Of a stretch of 64,000 nucleotides of DNA, positions 1-10,004 are shown one piece after another. Position 1 is the stretch's first letter; each line of letters opens with the position of its first letter. Origin of the DNA: Nymphaea colorata (taxonomy: Eukaryota > Streptophyta > Magnoliopsida > Nymphaeales > Nymphaeaceae); assembly GCF_008831285.2 (NCBI RefSeq), contig NC_045142.1, positions 12,912,716 to 12,976,715 on the forward strand, given 5' to 3'. Below the pieces are notes generated by a model. It ran no database searches, was not told where the DNA came from, and saw only the letters and a program-made list of their open reading frames with translations. The position numbers and the translations under genes were made by a program.

Positions 1-747
1 TCATAGGGATTCCATCTTCCTAATGGCTCATAGGGATTCCATCTATTTACAGTCATTCGATTATATCCGTCGGGTCTCATGCACATACCTCGATGCATTC
101 ATCCGAGTGCGTGCATAAGAGACCGGATTCCTGTGACTAGCCAGATGAAACCATGTTTTGGTAGAACGTGGTTGCTCTTATAGTCTGTTCAGCCGACATA
201 GCATCGGCTACTGTTGGTTGTCTTGTCCATGCAGATGAACCACAGTTGTTTGATATTAAAAGGAAATGGGTCGGTATCAGGTCCATGTTTGATGCTGCCT
301 CACAAGGTGAAGCGGTGCCTCCCCTTTGCCATCAGCAATCACTACCATGCTCTGCTTGTGGGCGAATTGTGGAACACGATCTGCTGACAAGCATAATACA
401 TTGGCAGCCTACCAATAGCGAAGGGAAAGTGGGTCATCTACTTTTCGTTTTATTTATATGAAGAGGGGAGACAACCGCTCTGCTCATCTGCAGCCGTCAG
501 CCATTAAGGGCAGCAGCAGCCTGCTGACAATGGTAGGAATGCAACCACCTCCCTCCTCATCATTTGAAGAAAAAAGAAAGGAGGAGGAGGCGTTTCACCT
601 CCCCCGTGCTGTTGGTACGTTGCCGTTGCGCTCCAGTCACTGGTGGATTGTCTACTGGAGGACGGTAATAGCTTGCCATTGCAAGAGGCATCAATGTTCC
701 CCTCTCATTGCTCCCCGTGAGGTAGCGCCGTGTGTCTACCAAATGCA
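1..747. other. Unassigned flank left of Copia-1
   Basis: No recognisable gene. The stretch opens with a 17-base direct repeat (TCATAGGGATTCCATCT at 1-17 and 28-44, period 27). An open frame of 97 codons at 168-461 (+) has no motif I recognise. When the flanks of Copia-1 are considered together, a minus-strand frame stays open across the insertion point (about 7840 down to 7769, then 747 down to about 705). The target may therefore have been coding or an older transposon, but no family can be named. Confidence 0.4.
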
Positions 748-752
748 AACTT

Positions 753-1097
753 TGTTAGAAGTTTTACTCTGCAGCAGAAGACTCCCTTTATGGATGCAGC
801 AAGATCTCGAGCGTTCCCTGTGAAGAACAGCAAACAAGAGCAAGAGGAAGAGGAAGAGAAAGAAGACAAGTCAGTTTTTTCTTTTTGGGGTTTTCTTCCA
901 AAGGGCTTCTCACGGATAATCATCTTGAGAGTTTGCTAGGAATTTAAAGCCCAGCCCTTTAGGTTTTCCCCAACCCTAGCTACGGTTACGTGGGAGATTC
1001 TTTAAGAGATATTGTAGGAGTACTTTTAGATGAAAATCTAGTAACTGCTTTGCAGTTACTAGATATTTGGATAGGGCTCAATGGCCACTATCCAACA
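753..1097 (-). repeat. Copia-1 3' LTR
   Basis: 345 bp, starting TGTTAG and ending CCAACA on the + strand. It is identical to 7419-7763 except C828 versus T7494. In element orientation this is the downstream LTR. It holds a purine-rich run (about 834-870) and a perfect 12-bp inverted repeat with a 3-base loop at 1037-1063. Confidence 0.96.
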
Positions 1098-1107
1098 TCT
1101 CCCACTT
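1098..1107 (-). other. Copia-1 polypurine tract
   Basis: The minus strand reads AAGTGGGAGA directly before the 3' LTR. That is the expected place and composition for the plus-strand DNA primer of an LTR retrotransposon. Confidence 0.85.
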
Positions 1108-1262
1108 GGCCATGAGACCGCCAGTTTTCTTCCACTATATGTGGGTTTTCTTTTCTCAGTTTGTTACGTGGTTTTCCTTAATTGGCTTATCCAGCGTAAC
1201 CTAAACCTTTTCCGAGGTTTACAGCGAGGTTTTCCATTCAATGGTTTTTCCTTCGCAATCTT

Positions 1263-4200
1263 TCAAATATATTTCAGCCCCATATGAGCTACATGTTTTG
1301 AAAACAAGTCTTCAGTTATTCCCTTGGTTAAGGGATCAGCCACCATATCATTTGTAGGCAAATATTCTACTGAGATTTCATTTTTCTCGATCATTTCATG
1401 AACATAATGGTATTTCACCATTATATGTTTACTCTTTGAGCTGACAGCTCCATTTTTCATCAGAGATATTGCTGCCTGATTATCACAGTACAGTTGAACC
1501 GGTTCATGAGCAAGATCTAATTTCAAGTCTTTCAAGAACCGATTTATCCAGACAGCAAAAGTAGTTGCAATATTGCATGCTACATACTCTGCTTCTTGTG
1601 TGTGCTGAGCAACACATCCATGTTTCTTACAGGACCAGGCTATCGCCCCACCTCCAAAGAGAAAAACATACCCTGAAGTGGATTTACTATCATCTTTACA
1701 GCCTGCAAAATCTGCATCAGAATAGCCAACTAAAGTTAGCTCATCTGCTTGATAAGACAATTTCAGTCCTTTTGTTCCTTTAATATACCGAAAAATTCTT
1801 TTGACTGCTTGCCAATGAGGCCATCCAGGATTACTTTGATAACGACTTACCAGACCGATAGGAAAACTTATGTCTGGTCTGGTACAAAGCATTAAATACA
1901 TCAGACTACCAACTGCTTGTGCATATGGAACATTTAATTTTTGTTGTCCTTCACTGGGACAATCACTCCTGCTTAAGTTTGCTCCTTTAGCTATAGGAGT
2001 CCCAATTGGTTTACAGTCTAACATACGAAATTTCTTCAAGATATGATCAATATACCGTTCCTGGCTTAAACTCAGGATTCTTGAGTTTCTTTCTCGAGTG
2101 ATTTTTATTCCTAATATATAGGATGCTTCACCCAAGTCCTTCATTTCGAAGTTTTTGTTTAGCCAAGTCTTCGTTTTGTATATCATATCGTTATCATTTC
2201 CTGTTAATAATATGTCATCAACATATAATGATAGAATACAGAAAAGACTTCCACTTTTCCAAACGTATACACAGTGGTCTAGTTGGTTTGCTACAAACCC
2301 AAGTTTTGTAATTGCTTTGTGAAAAGCAAAATACCACTGTCTTGGAGACTGTTTCAGTCCATATAACGATTTATTCAACTTGTACACTTTGTCTTCTTTT
2401 TCCTTGATGACATATCCCTGCGGTTGAGTCATATATATAGTTTCTTTTAACTCATCGTTCAGAAAAGCAGTCTTCACATCCATCTGACAAATATCCAGGT
2501 CATAGAATGCCGCGATAGCCAAAATTATTCTGATTGATGCGAACTTTGCAACTGGCGAATAGGTCTCTGAGTAATCAATTCCTTCCTTTTGGGAAAAACC
2601 TTTCGCCACTAGTCTGGCTTTGAATTTTTCAACTGATCCATCAGCTTTATACTTCTTCCTTAGCACCCATTTACATCCAATGGGTTTTCTATCATTAGGA
2701 AGATCTACTAATTCCCAGACTTTATTCTTTTCTATGGATTCAATTTCTTCATCCATAGCATTCACCCAATCTGACGATTCATGTGAGCTTACCGCTTCAT
2801 CATATGTCAGATTGTCAAACATTTCGTCAATGTCTGCTAGGTAGCATAGCTCCTCAGCCAAATATATATAATAATCATTTAAATATGAAGGAGGAGCTCT
2901 TGGTCTTTTATGACCTGATAACGTCTGAGATGATGAAGTATTCATATCAGTTGGTTCATTGCCTAACTGATCTTCAGTCGGTTCATTTCCTGACTGTTCC
3001 TCAGACGATTCTTGTTCAGTTGGTTCATTGCCAAACTGAACTCCAGTCGGTTCATTTCCTGACTGACCTCCAGTCGGTTCATTATCAGACTGTTCATCTG
3101 AATAAATCAGATCATCCAGTGTATCATTTCGATATTCCACTGGATCATAATCTTTATTATTGAGTTCTTCTATGAACTCTACATCTCTGCTTTCTATAAG
3201 TCCCATAGATGAATGATATAATCTGTAGCCCTTGGATCCTTTTGGGTATCCAATAAATATACATCTCACTGATCTATTATCTAGTTTATCCAATTTTGGA
3301 TCTAGAATTTTCACATGTGCTACAGATCCCCATCTCCTTAAATATCTCAGATCTGGTTTTATACCAGTCCATCTTTCATAAGGAGTGGTTGGGACTGCTT
3401 TGCAGGGCACTCGGTTTATTGTATACATAGCTGTCAACACAGCTTCTCCCCAAAAAACTTTTGGTAATTGTGCTCCTGCCAACATGGATCTCACCATGTT
3501 CAAGAGGGTTCTATTACACCTCTCAGCCACACCATTTTGTTGTGGTGTCCTAGGCATTGTCTTTTGCCTATTAATTCCAAGGTCTTTGCAGTATTCGAGG
3601 AATTCACTAGAAGTGTATTCTCCTCCTCGATCAGACCTTATGATTTTGATGTTCCTTCCAAGTTGTCTCTCGACTTCAGATTTGTATTCCTTGAATTTCT
3701 CAAGTGCTTCAGATTTATATCTGATTAAATATATGTAACCAAATCTTGAGAAGTCGTCAATAAAAGTTATGAAATATAACTTGCCACTATGAGTTTGGAC
3801 CCTGAAAGGTCCACAGATATCAGTATGAATTATCTCTAATAATTCAGTGGCTCGAATTACTTCAGATGGAAATGGTTTTCTTGTCATTTTTCCATATACA
3901 CATGACTCGCATTTCGTAAAATCACTTAGATTTATGTCAGGTATTAAACCTTGTTGTGCTAGAGTCTGCATCTTTTTTATGCTTATATGGCTTAATCTTT
4001 CATGCCATAAGTTTACATTCACACTCATTGCACAATCGAAATAAGTAGAACTTGAAGCTTCATTCATGTCATTCAATTTGAACATACCATGTTCTTTTAC
4101 AAATTTTCCACTAAACATGAGTCTTCCATGTTTTCCTACTGTTACTTTCCCTGGAATAAAACGTACTTCAAAACCTTTCCCAGTTAGTGCAGGAACTAAC

Positions 4201-4592
4201 ACTAGATTCCTCCTCATGGAGGGGACATACAAAACTTCGTTAAGTACAACACTTGTACCCCCAACATTTAAACGATATGCCCCAATTCCCATGACATCAC
4301 AATAAGAATTGTTTCCCATATAGACTTTGTGGGTTCCTGGACTCAGATTTTCCATGTGGATCACTCCTTCTTTCGTCTTCGCAATGTGACGAGTTGCTCC
4401 TGAATCGACCCACCATCCAGTTAGATCTCCATCTGCAAACAGACATTCTGATACGACACAGATGACCTCTCTATCAGAGTCTCCTTGAGGCTTCCTTCTG
4501 TTGTAGTTGCCCCGACCAATGTTGTCTTTCTTACTCGGGAATTTTGTCCTGCAATTCTTTTTATATGTCCAGGCTTCCCGCATCTGTAGCAT
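1263..4592 (-). CDS. Copia-1 Pol polyprotein (PR-IN-RT-RH)
   Basis: A 1109-codon open frame encoding the enzymes of the retrotransposon. Domains in order: the last zinc-knuckle cysteine (about residue 14); aspartic protease with DSG in WWVDSGATRH (about 60); GAG-pre-integrase with LWHERLSHIS (about 195) and a CxxC pair; integrase with D in HTDIC, D in SDRGGEY and E in NGVAERC (about 250-355); a linker with five NEPT repeats (about 515-570); Copia-type reverse transcriptase with the catalytic YVDDILL (about 793); RNase H with SDADFAG, EAEYVA and CDNQAA (about 955-1040). There are no internal stops, so all catalytic motifs look intact. The frame is displaced by one base from gag (see the zinc-knuckle entry). 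The first ATG lies inside the knuckle and is unlikely to be a natural start. Ordinarily Gag and Pol are one Copia polyprotein. Confidence 0.95.
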   Translation of the reverse strand: MLQMREAWTYKKNCRTKFPSKKDNIGRGNYNRRKPQGDSDREVICVVSECLFADGDLTGWWVDSGATRHIAKTKEGVIHMENLSPGTHKVYMGNNSYCDVMGIGAYRLNVGGTSVVLNEVLYVPSMRRNLVLVPALTGKGFEVRFIPGKVTVGKHGRLMFSGKFVKEHGMFKLNDMNEASSSTYFDCAMSVNVNLWHERLSHISIKKMQTLAQQGLIPDINLSDFTKCESCVYGKMTRKPFPSEVIRATELLEIIHTDICGPFRVQTHSGKLYFITFIDDFSRFGYIYLIRYKSEALEKFKEYKSEVERQLGRNIKIIRSDRGGEYTSSEFLEYCKDLGINRQKTMPRTPQQNGVAERCNRTLLNMVRSMLAGAQLPKVFWGEAVLTAMYTINRVPCKAVPTTPYERWTGIKPDLRYLRRWGSVAHVKILDPKLDKLDNRSVRCIFIGYPKGSKGYRLYHSSMGLIESRDVEFIEELNNKDYDPVEYRNDTLDDLIYSDEQSDNEPTGGQSGNEPTGVQFGNEPTEQESSEEQSGNEPTEDQLGNEPTDMNTSSSQTLSGHKRPRAPPSYLNDYYIYLAEELCYLADIDEMFDNLTYDEAVSSHESSDWVNAMDEEIESIEKNKVWELVDLPNDRKPIGCKWVLRKKYKADGSVEKFKARLVAKGFSQKEGIDYSETYSPVAKFASIRIILAIAAFYDLDICQMDVKTAFLNDELKETIYMTQPQGYVIKEKEDKVYKLNKSLYGLKQSPRQWYFAFHKAITKLGFVANQLDHCVYVWKSGSLFCILSLYVDDILLTGNDNDMIYKTKTWLNKNFEMKDLGEASYILGIKITRERNSRILSLSQERYIDHILKKFRMLDCKPIGTPIAKGANLSRSDCPSEGQQKLNVPYAQAVGSLMYLMLCTRPDISFPIGLVSRYQSNPGWPHWQAVKRIFRYIKGTKGLKLSYQADELTLVGYSDADFAGCKDDSKSTSGYVFLFGGGAIAWSCKKHGCVAQHTQEAEYVACNIATTFAVWINRFLKDLKLDLAHEPVQLYCDNQAAISLMKNGAVSSKSKHIMVKYHYVHEMIEKNEISVEYLPTNDMVADPLTKGITEDLFSKHVAHMGLKYI
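2945..3100 (-). repeat. In-frame NEPT repeats in the Copia-1 integrase-RT linker
   Basis: The linker between integrase and reverse transcriptase encodes five tandem, imperfect acidic units built around NEPT with following Q/S/E/G residues (for example SGNEPTGV, FGNEPTEQ, LGNEPTDM). Period varies between about 8 and 15 codons. This is the variable spacer of Copia Pol, so unit-number change here should be tolerated. Confidence 0.85.
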
Positions 4593-5335
4593 TTCACTAC
4601 AGTTCCTTGAGATTTGTTAGTACCTGCATAATTGCTCTTGAACTTGCCATTGTTTCGATTTTTAAATTGTTTTGATTTTATAGGCACATGACTACCAGCA
4701 GGTTTTTCCTGGACTGTCATCAACTCTGTTCTATTTTTCTTAGTCAGTCGTTGTTGCTGTAGAGCTAACTGTATAGGAAGCTTTTCTAACGTAAGGGTAT
4801 CAAATTGAACACTCAAAGCAGTAACTGCCATATCCCAAGAAGGAGGTAGGCTGTTCAGAATTGTGCTGATCTGCATATTGTCAGATATGACATTCCCTAC
4901 CACAGCTAAATCTTTAGCCATGACCAACATCTTATTGACATGGTCCATTACATTATCTGACTCTTTCATCCTATAGGAATTGTATTGTTCTTGCAGTAGC
5001 TGTATGTGCATCGCAGTCATGGTATTGTATTTGGAAGCGATAGTATCAAACATATCCTTGGCAGTTGGACAATCCTCAAAGACTCTGATTTGATCATCTT
5101 CCATGAAGGCTAACATAATTGTTTTAGCCATTAAATCATCAGAAGAAAATGACTCATATGCCTTTTTCTCTTCATCTGTGTGTTTGTCTCCTAAAATTGG
5201 AAAAGGCTCGTTGATTACATAAACGAGTCTTTCTAAGGTCAAGACCAACATTATTCTACGCTTCCATGCATGGAAATTTGTCCCATTCAGTTTTTCAGTC
5301 TTAGCTAATTCAGAAGCTCCGACTCTTGATGTCAT
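4421..5335 (-). CDS. Copia-1 Gag (capsid/nucleocapsid), frameshifted at its 3' end
   Basis: Encodes the structural Gag of Copia-1, which forms the cytoplasmic virus-like particle. The best start is the ATG at 5335 (MTSRVGASELAKTEKLNGTN). The open frame extends further to 5359, but that codon is TTG. The N-terminal part has the Copia capsid pattern LNGTNFHAWKRR, followed by a UBN2-like helical region. A zinc knuckle begins near 4590 with CYRCGKPGH, and the frame then runs off into unrelated residues and stops at 4421. The authentic C-terminal end continues in the other frame, in the Pol entry. Confidence 0.93.
   Translation of the reverse strand: MTSRVGASELAKTEKLNGTNFHAWKRRIMLVLTLERLVYVINEPFPILGDKHTDEEKKAYESFSSDDLMAKTIMLAFMEDDQIRVFEDCPTAKDMFDTIASKYNTMTAMHIQLLQEQYNSYRMKESDNVMDHVNKMLVMAKDLAVVGNVISDNMQISTILNSLPPSWDMAVTALSVQFDTLTLEKLPIQLALQQQRLTKKNRTELMTVQEKPAGSHVPIKSKQFKNRNNGKFKSNYAGTNKSQGTVVKCYRCGKPGHIKRIAGQNSRVRKTTLVGATTTEGSLKETLIERSSVSYQNVCLQMEI
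4555..4567 (-). other. Single-base frameshift in the Gag zinc knuckle of Copia-1
   Basis: The CCHC knuckle needs C-x2-C-x4-H-x4-C. Reading the gag frame gives the first C, second C and H, but the fourth ligand is absent. In the next frame the missing cysteine is found at the right spacing. The switch falls in a run of five A (minus strand; T4558-T4562 on the + strand). The simplest reading is loss of one base from a homopolymer after or during the last reverse-transcription cycle. A sequencing or assembly error, or programmed frameshifting, are alternatives. Confidence 0.85.
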
Positions 5336-7405
5336 TTCTAAATTAATTTCCCATGGCAAGTTAAGAACAACAATAGCAAAGGGAAATAAAATTTACAATA
5401 AATATCACATCAAGAGGCCTTAAAATAAATATGCATGTACATCAATCTCAAACAACATTCTAAAATAATATTTAGAACTAGAAGATTAAAGATTAAATTT
5501 AGTACGTACATAACTCTTTTCAGAGTTATTTTCATTTTCAGAACCCTCTTTCTCCACTGTTTAACACGCTAGAGGGTGCCATACGTAATTTCGTATAAGA
5601 GCAAGGTTTTCTGCTAAAATTGCTAAATAAATTTTCGGAACCCCTTATTGCAATTTATAATAACGCTGAGAATCCCCATAAGTAATTTCTTATAAAGTTC
5701 CAGGTCTTTGACGAGAATAACTTTCGCGAGCCTCTTTTTGAAAAACTTTTCAGCAAAAAATGTTGCGGCTTTAATTTATGAAAAGTGTAACAACTTATTT
5801 AAAAATCAAGCATAATTGAAGGACATTTTTGTAATTTTTGAACTTGGAGTATAAAGTTCTTTCCGCCCGTTTTCTTTTTCATTTTCACTTTCGTTTTCTC
5901 TCTCCTCCCGAGAGTTCTTCCCTCTCGTGTGAAAACTACCGCAGCGCCTGTTCGTCCTGAGCGTGAAAGCTGCGTTGGTGCCGCCTCCTTGGTCCAAGCC
6001 GAGAGTTGCGCTCCGGCGGGGTTGCTCTAGGGTGGAGGATACGGCGTGAGGCTAGCTTCACAATACGGTGGTCACGCACGGTTGTAACTCGAGTGAGGGC
6101 GCATGAGTTGGTGGGACCGCATACTGGTCGGGTTCGGCGAGGTTGAAGGTGCACTTGATGGACTGCCCTGTTCCAAGCCGTGAGTTGTCTCAGTGCACCC
6201 GGCCGGGCTGGTTATTATGTTACTTAAAATGGAGGGGACCGCGTGAGGCTGGTTTCACAGAGCAGCGTACACCTCCCGCTCTCGGCAGTGGAAGGATAAC
6301 GAGCCGTTGCTCCTTAATAACGAGCCGTTGCTCCCCTCCCTTGCTTACCCGAGCCTGACCCCAATCCTTTTGGGTAACTTCGTGCCACTCAGAGAGCGGC
6401 GGGAGCTTTTCCCTGTCAAGCAGGGAGCTAGCAAAACCAGTGACCGGAGCTTTTCTTGTCGGCATTAGAGAAAACAGGTCACCCACTGCTCACAGGTGAG
6501 TTTTGGAGAGTTTTGGATTTTTGGGTTTCCCTAATCTCTGGCTACACTCGAGTGACTGCCGTTTGCTGAGACAAGGGTAAACAGACAGAGAGAAAATTTT
6601 CTTGAAATCAGACGCGTCTTCCTCTGTGCTCAAGCCCAAATCACTTCTCTGCCATCATCAGGAGGAAGACGCCAGGGTTCCTAACGTTTGGTGTTGGCTG
6701 CTCATCGGCAGAGAAGGCAGGAGCAGAGGAGTCGAGGTTTACAAGAAAGTGGGTCATTAAAAAAATGTGAGAATGACAAGAACCACAAGCCCTAACGCTT
6801 TCTGCCCCTTTGTGAACAAATTTTCGTCACTCAGTTTTAAAGTTTGAGGGCAAAAAAAAAATTGCCAGACAAGGCAACAGGGACGATCACGGAGGATTTC
6901 TCATCTGTAACAGAGGGTTTTCAAAAAAAAGAAGGAATACTCAAACAAGGTATATATTTTCCTTTTTGTTCCTTTTTAGGTTCTCTGCTTTGTGAAGTCG
7001 ACAATGCTGTCTGAAATTGGCAGCGTTGTCTGATACATGAGATTTTCTAGTCTACGGTGCCATAGACCAGAAAATCTCAAGGAACAGAGAACAAATAAAC
7101 TGAAATACCATGTTCTAGAATAACAGGCACATAAATTTTATGGATCGATTTGCAGTCGTCATGTTTCTTGAATAACATGCATAAAAAATAATCGAGCATG
7201 CTAATTTGCGAACAGAAAGCCTTAACTTGCTTCATCCACGCAGCATAGTTCTTAAACCTTTGATCTAGCATGTTTTGATCATTCACGAAACATGATTCGG
7301 AGAACATGATGCATATTTACGCACTCACAGCATGATACATACTTAGGCATTCACCAAGGGCATCACAGAAGTCTGAAAGGACTTACTTGAGATCGAAAAA
7401 CCAAT
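5336..7405 (-). other. Copia-1 untranslated leader (about 2.07 kb) with internal repeats
   Basis: This lies between the primer-binding site and gag and has no long open frame. It contains direct repeats: a block starting TCCAAGCCG.GAGTTG near 5992 and again near 6172, each followed by GGAGG...GCGTGAGGCT.G.TTCACA, and GAGCCGTTGCTCC at about 6300 and 6320. About 5930-6500 is clearly GC-rich, unlike the AT-rich surroundings, so part of the leader may be captured foreign sequence. Near 5500-5760 there is a CATACGTAATTTCGTATAA-like motif and a related second copy. Confidence 0.6.
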
Positions 7406-7417
7406 GCTCTGATACCA
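7406..7417 (-). other. Copia-1 primer-binding site (initiator Met tRNA)
   Basis: The minus strand reads TGGTATCAGAGC one base inside the 5' LTR. This is the standard plant Copia site complementary to the 3' end of initiator methionine tRNA, which primes minus-strand DNA synthesis. Confidence 0.95.
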
Positions 7418-7418
7418 C

Positions 7419-7763
7419 TGTTAGAAGTTTTACTCTGCAGCAGAAGACTCCCTTTATGGATGCAGCAAGATCTCGAGCGTTCCCTGTGAAGAATAGCAAA
7501 CAAGAGCAAGAGGAAGAGGAAGAGAAAGAAGACAAGTCAGTTTTTTCTTTTTGGGGTTTTCTTCCAAAGGGCTTCTCACGGATAATCATCTTGAGAGTTT
7601 GCTAGGAATTTAAAGCCCAGCCCTTTAGGTTTTCCCCAACCCTAGCTACGGTTACGTGGGAGATTCTTTAAGAGATATTGTAGGAGTACTTTTAGATGAA
7701 AATCTAGTAACTGCTTTGCAGTTACTAGATATTTGGATAGGGCTCAATGGCCACTATCCAACA
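7419..7763 (-). repeat. Copia-1 5' LTR
   Basis: The 345-bp partner of 753-1097, one mismatch. In element orientation transcription should start here. The 12-bp perfect inverted repeat falls at 7703-7729, close to the start of U3. No clean TATA box was picked out. Confidence 0.96.
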
Positions 7764-7768
7764 AACTT

Positions 7769-8099
7769 TCCATCTATGATCCCCACAACAGTAGAGTTCA
7801 CTGATGCTACAACAGAAAAGCGATTGGATATCAGATAAACGAAAGCAGAAAAAGAAACAGAAGCTTAAAATAAGTGATCGGGTAAATGGTCACATCCTAT
7901 TTGCAGACCGGTCTTGCTTCTTCTCCTTCTCTTGCTTATTTGTATTTCTTGTTCTTGCTGTTGGTCCTGTGGTTGTCTCGTAGGTGCGGTGACAGACTCT
8001 GAGGCTAAGATGTTTGCAGGCCGGCATGATGGCTTTTAATTAACAGACAAAGAAGCTGAAGGAAGATACAAAAGGAAGATACAAAAGGTATAAAGGAAA

Positions 8100-8143
<44 letters not shown>

Positions 8144-8754
8144 AAAACCATGACAGGATTAATAAAAACCAGACAGAGTTCGTTCGCTTGAGCATTTTAC
8201 CTGTAGCAGGTGAACTAAAGGGCCCCCATCTTGAAAAAGTAAACTTTATTATATATATATATATATGATGAGTCATTCACTAGACATTGATTAAAAAAAA
8301 AAAAAACTCGAGCATGAATACATGTATAACCGATTTATAACCAATGAAATGTTACTAAACAAGCATCCGTTTGTAAATTATCTAGTCATGTGAGAGAGGG
8401 TAAATTGGAGCCCTTTACTGAAGCAACCGAAACAATTGAGTCTCTTTGACATGCAACACGCCATTAATTAAAATCAAAACAATCTATAGAGGGAAAGGGA
8501 TTAAATTGACCATTTAATTGAGAAAAAAGCTTTCCTGTGTACGTTGTCTCAGCAATGAAACATTTATTGGAAAGAGAAAATGGAAAATAAAATAGTTTGT
8601 TGTAACAAAACTTTGATGTTGTTTGATATTGTCATGAAAATGTGCAGTTCTGGCAAAAGTTTGTTAATATATTAAAACCAAATTTAGCTTCAGATAATGA
8701 TGATAAAAATATGGCAATCATGGACGATCAATGTTAACGTTATAGGACAAATAT
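7769..8754. other. Gene-free stretch with a GA microsatellite
   Basis: No gene recognised. It contains a (GA)n run of about 37 bases at 8104-8141, short TA runs near 8250, and AT-rich sequence. Small open frames here are explained by the low-complexity runs. Confidence 0.5.
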
Positions 8755-8851
8755 CTATCAAACCATTACCACAAGAATCTCTCTCTCTATATATATATAT
8801 ATATATTTGTGTGTGTGTGTGTGTCTATCAAACCATTACCACAAGAATATA

Positions 8852-8902
<51 letters not shown>

Positions 8903-8939
8903 CTATCAAACCATTACCACAAGAATATCTCTCTCTCTC

Positions 8940-8987
<48 letters not shown>
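8755..8987. repeat. Triplicated compound microsatellite
   Basis: Three head-to-tail units. Each opens with CTATCAAACCATTACCACAA (starts near 8755, 8825 and 8903), followed by GAAT and then (CT)n, (AT)n and (GT)n in the same order. Run lengths differ between units, and the last ends in a long GT run. A unique 25-base prefix repeated with its own three-part microsatellite points to tandem duplication of the whole block, then independent slippage. Confidence 0.9.
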
Positions 8988-8988
<1 letters not shown>

Positions 8989-9245
8989 TCAAAGTGAATT
9001 CAAGTCAGCCAATTTTAATCCAATTAGTAGCCTTTCTGTGAATTACCTGAACTGAGCATCCCTTTATGTTTTATATTTTAATTGTTATTCTTATAGTAAT
9101 GGCAAAACTGAGGTAAGCAGCCTTGTATATAATAGGCCAAGTGCTTGACTTTCAAAATCCAAATATGGAGCTCTTGACATATTTCGACCTAAAAAGTTTT
9201 AAAGCTAACCTTCTTTAGAAGGTTTATGTCATCAATTTTTGCAAT

Positions 9246-9830
9246 CATAGGAAATGATCTGAGAGTACATGCATAGAAAAACAAGGGTTTGAAATTGACC
9301 AACAACATTCACAAAGACTTATGACACATTTAGCAACTGGGCAACAATAATTTACATTCAAAAACCAAATAAATAGCGGATATAATTACCTAAAAAGTAA
9401 GATGGAGTGAGTTGCCAACATAAGGCTATAATATCAATATATTAAAATAATAGAACCTAATGCAATGATTAATATCGACTTATAAATGATTTATATAAGA
9501 AAATAAAGGGATTTAATTCCAAATGAACGATAACAATAAAGCAACAAAATAACACGAATAATGCACAACTGAGACTCACCAGTTGCTGGCCCTCTGATTG
9601 TTGATATTCCTTTTCTCGTGTCCATAACAAAGTGCAGTCAGCAATAGGTTCAACATCTTTTATGACATTTCCAACTACGAAACCCTGAAAATCACTTGAA
9701 GTTGCAATAACAATGTGACATTGTAAACCATACAATTTTTTAGCAAAAAGCACCATGACATGGATAGAAACTCACGGCTTTGGTAGAGGTTCTTTAGTTT
9801 CTCTATTTATTTATTCAACGTGACTTTCTA
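9246..9830. repeat. Tandem duplication, copy A (with a possible minus-strand exon)
   Basis: About 585 bp that aligns end to end with 10005-10850 once a MITE in the second copy is discounted. Shared landmarks are ACCAACAACATTCA, TTATGACACATTTA and AACAGAACCTAAT-like strings in the same order. On the minus strand a segment between an AG (about 9688) and a GTGAGT (about 9583) is open and reads GFVVGNVIKDVEPIADC and onwards, which looks exon-like. The product is not recognised. Confidence 0.65.
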
Positions 9831-10004
9831 AAATGTTATTTTCTCTTGCTTCACAACATAATATCATTACCCAACATTTTGACAAACTGAGTCTATCTTC
9901 TTCAAGGCTTAGTTTTCTTCAACAATGCACATAGGCTCTACAATGCTATTGACAGATTCTCAGGTGCTAGCAAATGAAACCATTTTATTGTGAAACAACA
10001 ACTA

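Larger units (their letters stand above)
753..7763 (-). mobile_element. Copia-1: full-length Ty1/Copia LTR retrotransposon
   Basis: A complete 7011-bp element in minus orientation. It has two 345-bp LTRs beginning TG and ending CA, and a perfect 5-bp target duplication AACTT at 748-752 and 7764-7768. The primer-binding site and purine tract sit directly beside the LTRs. The coding order is Gag, protease, integrase, reverse transcriptase, RNase H, which defines the Copia superfamily. The LTRs differ at only one position that I could find (C at 828, T at 7494), so insertion was recent. Two oddities are a one-base frameshift in the Gag zinc knuckle and about 2 kb of leader between the primer-binding site and gag, which makes the element longer than a usual Copia of about 5 kb. 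Confidence 0.97.

Noticed and set aside
168-461. 97-codon open frame near the window start
   Set aside because: No motif, start context or splice pattern to support it. Several overlapping frames of similar length occur nearby.
2123-3738. Plus-strand open frames inside Copia-1
   Set aside because: Antisense shadows of the 1109-codon pol frame, with no domain matches.
8697-9055. Open frames rich in SLYIYICVCVC
   Set aside because: They are translations of the (CT)(AT)(GT) runs and have no coding value.
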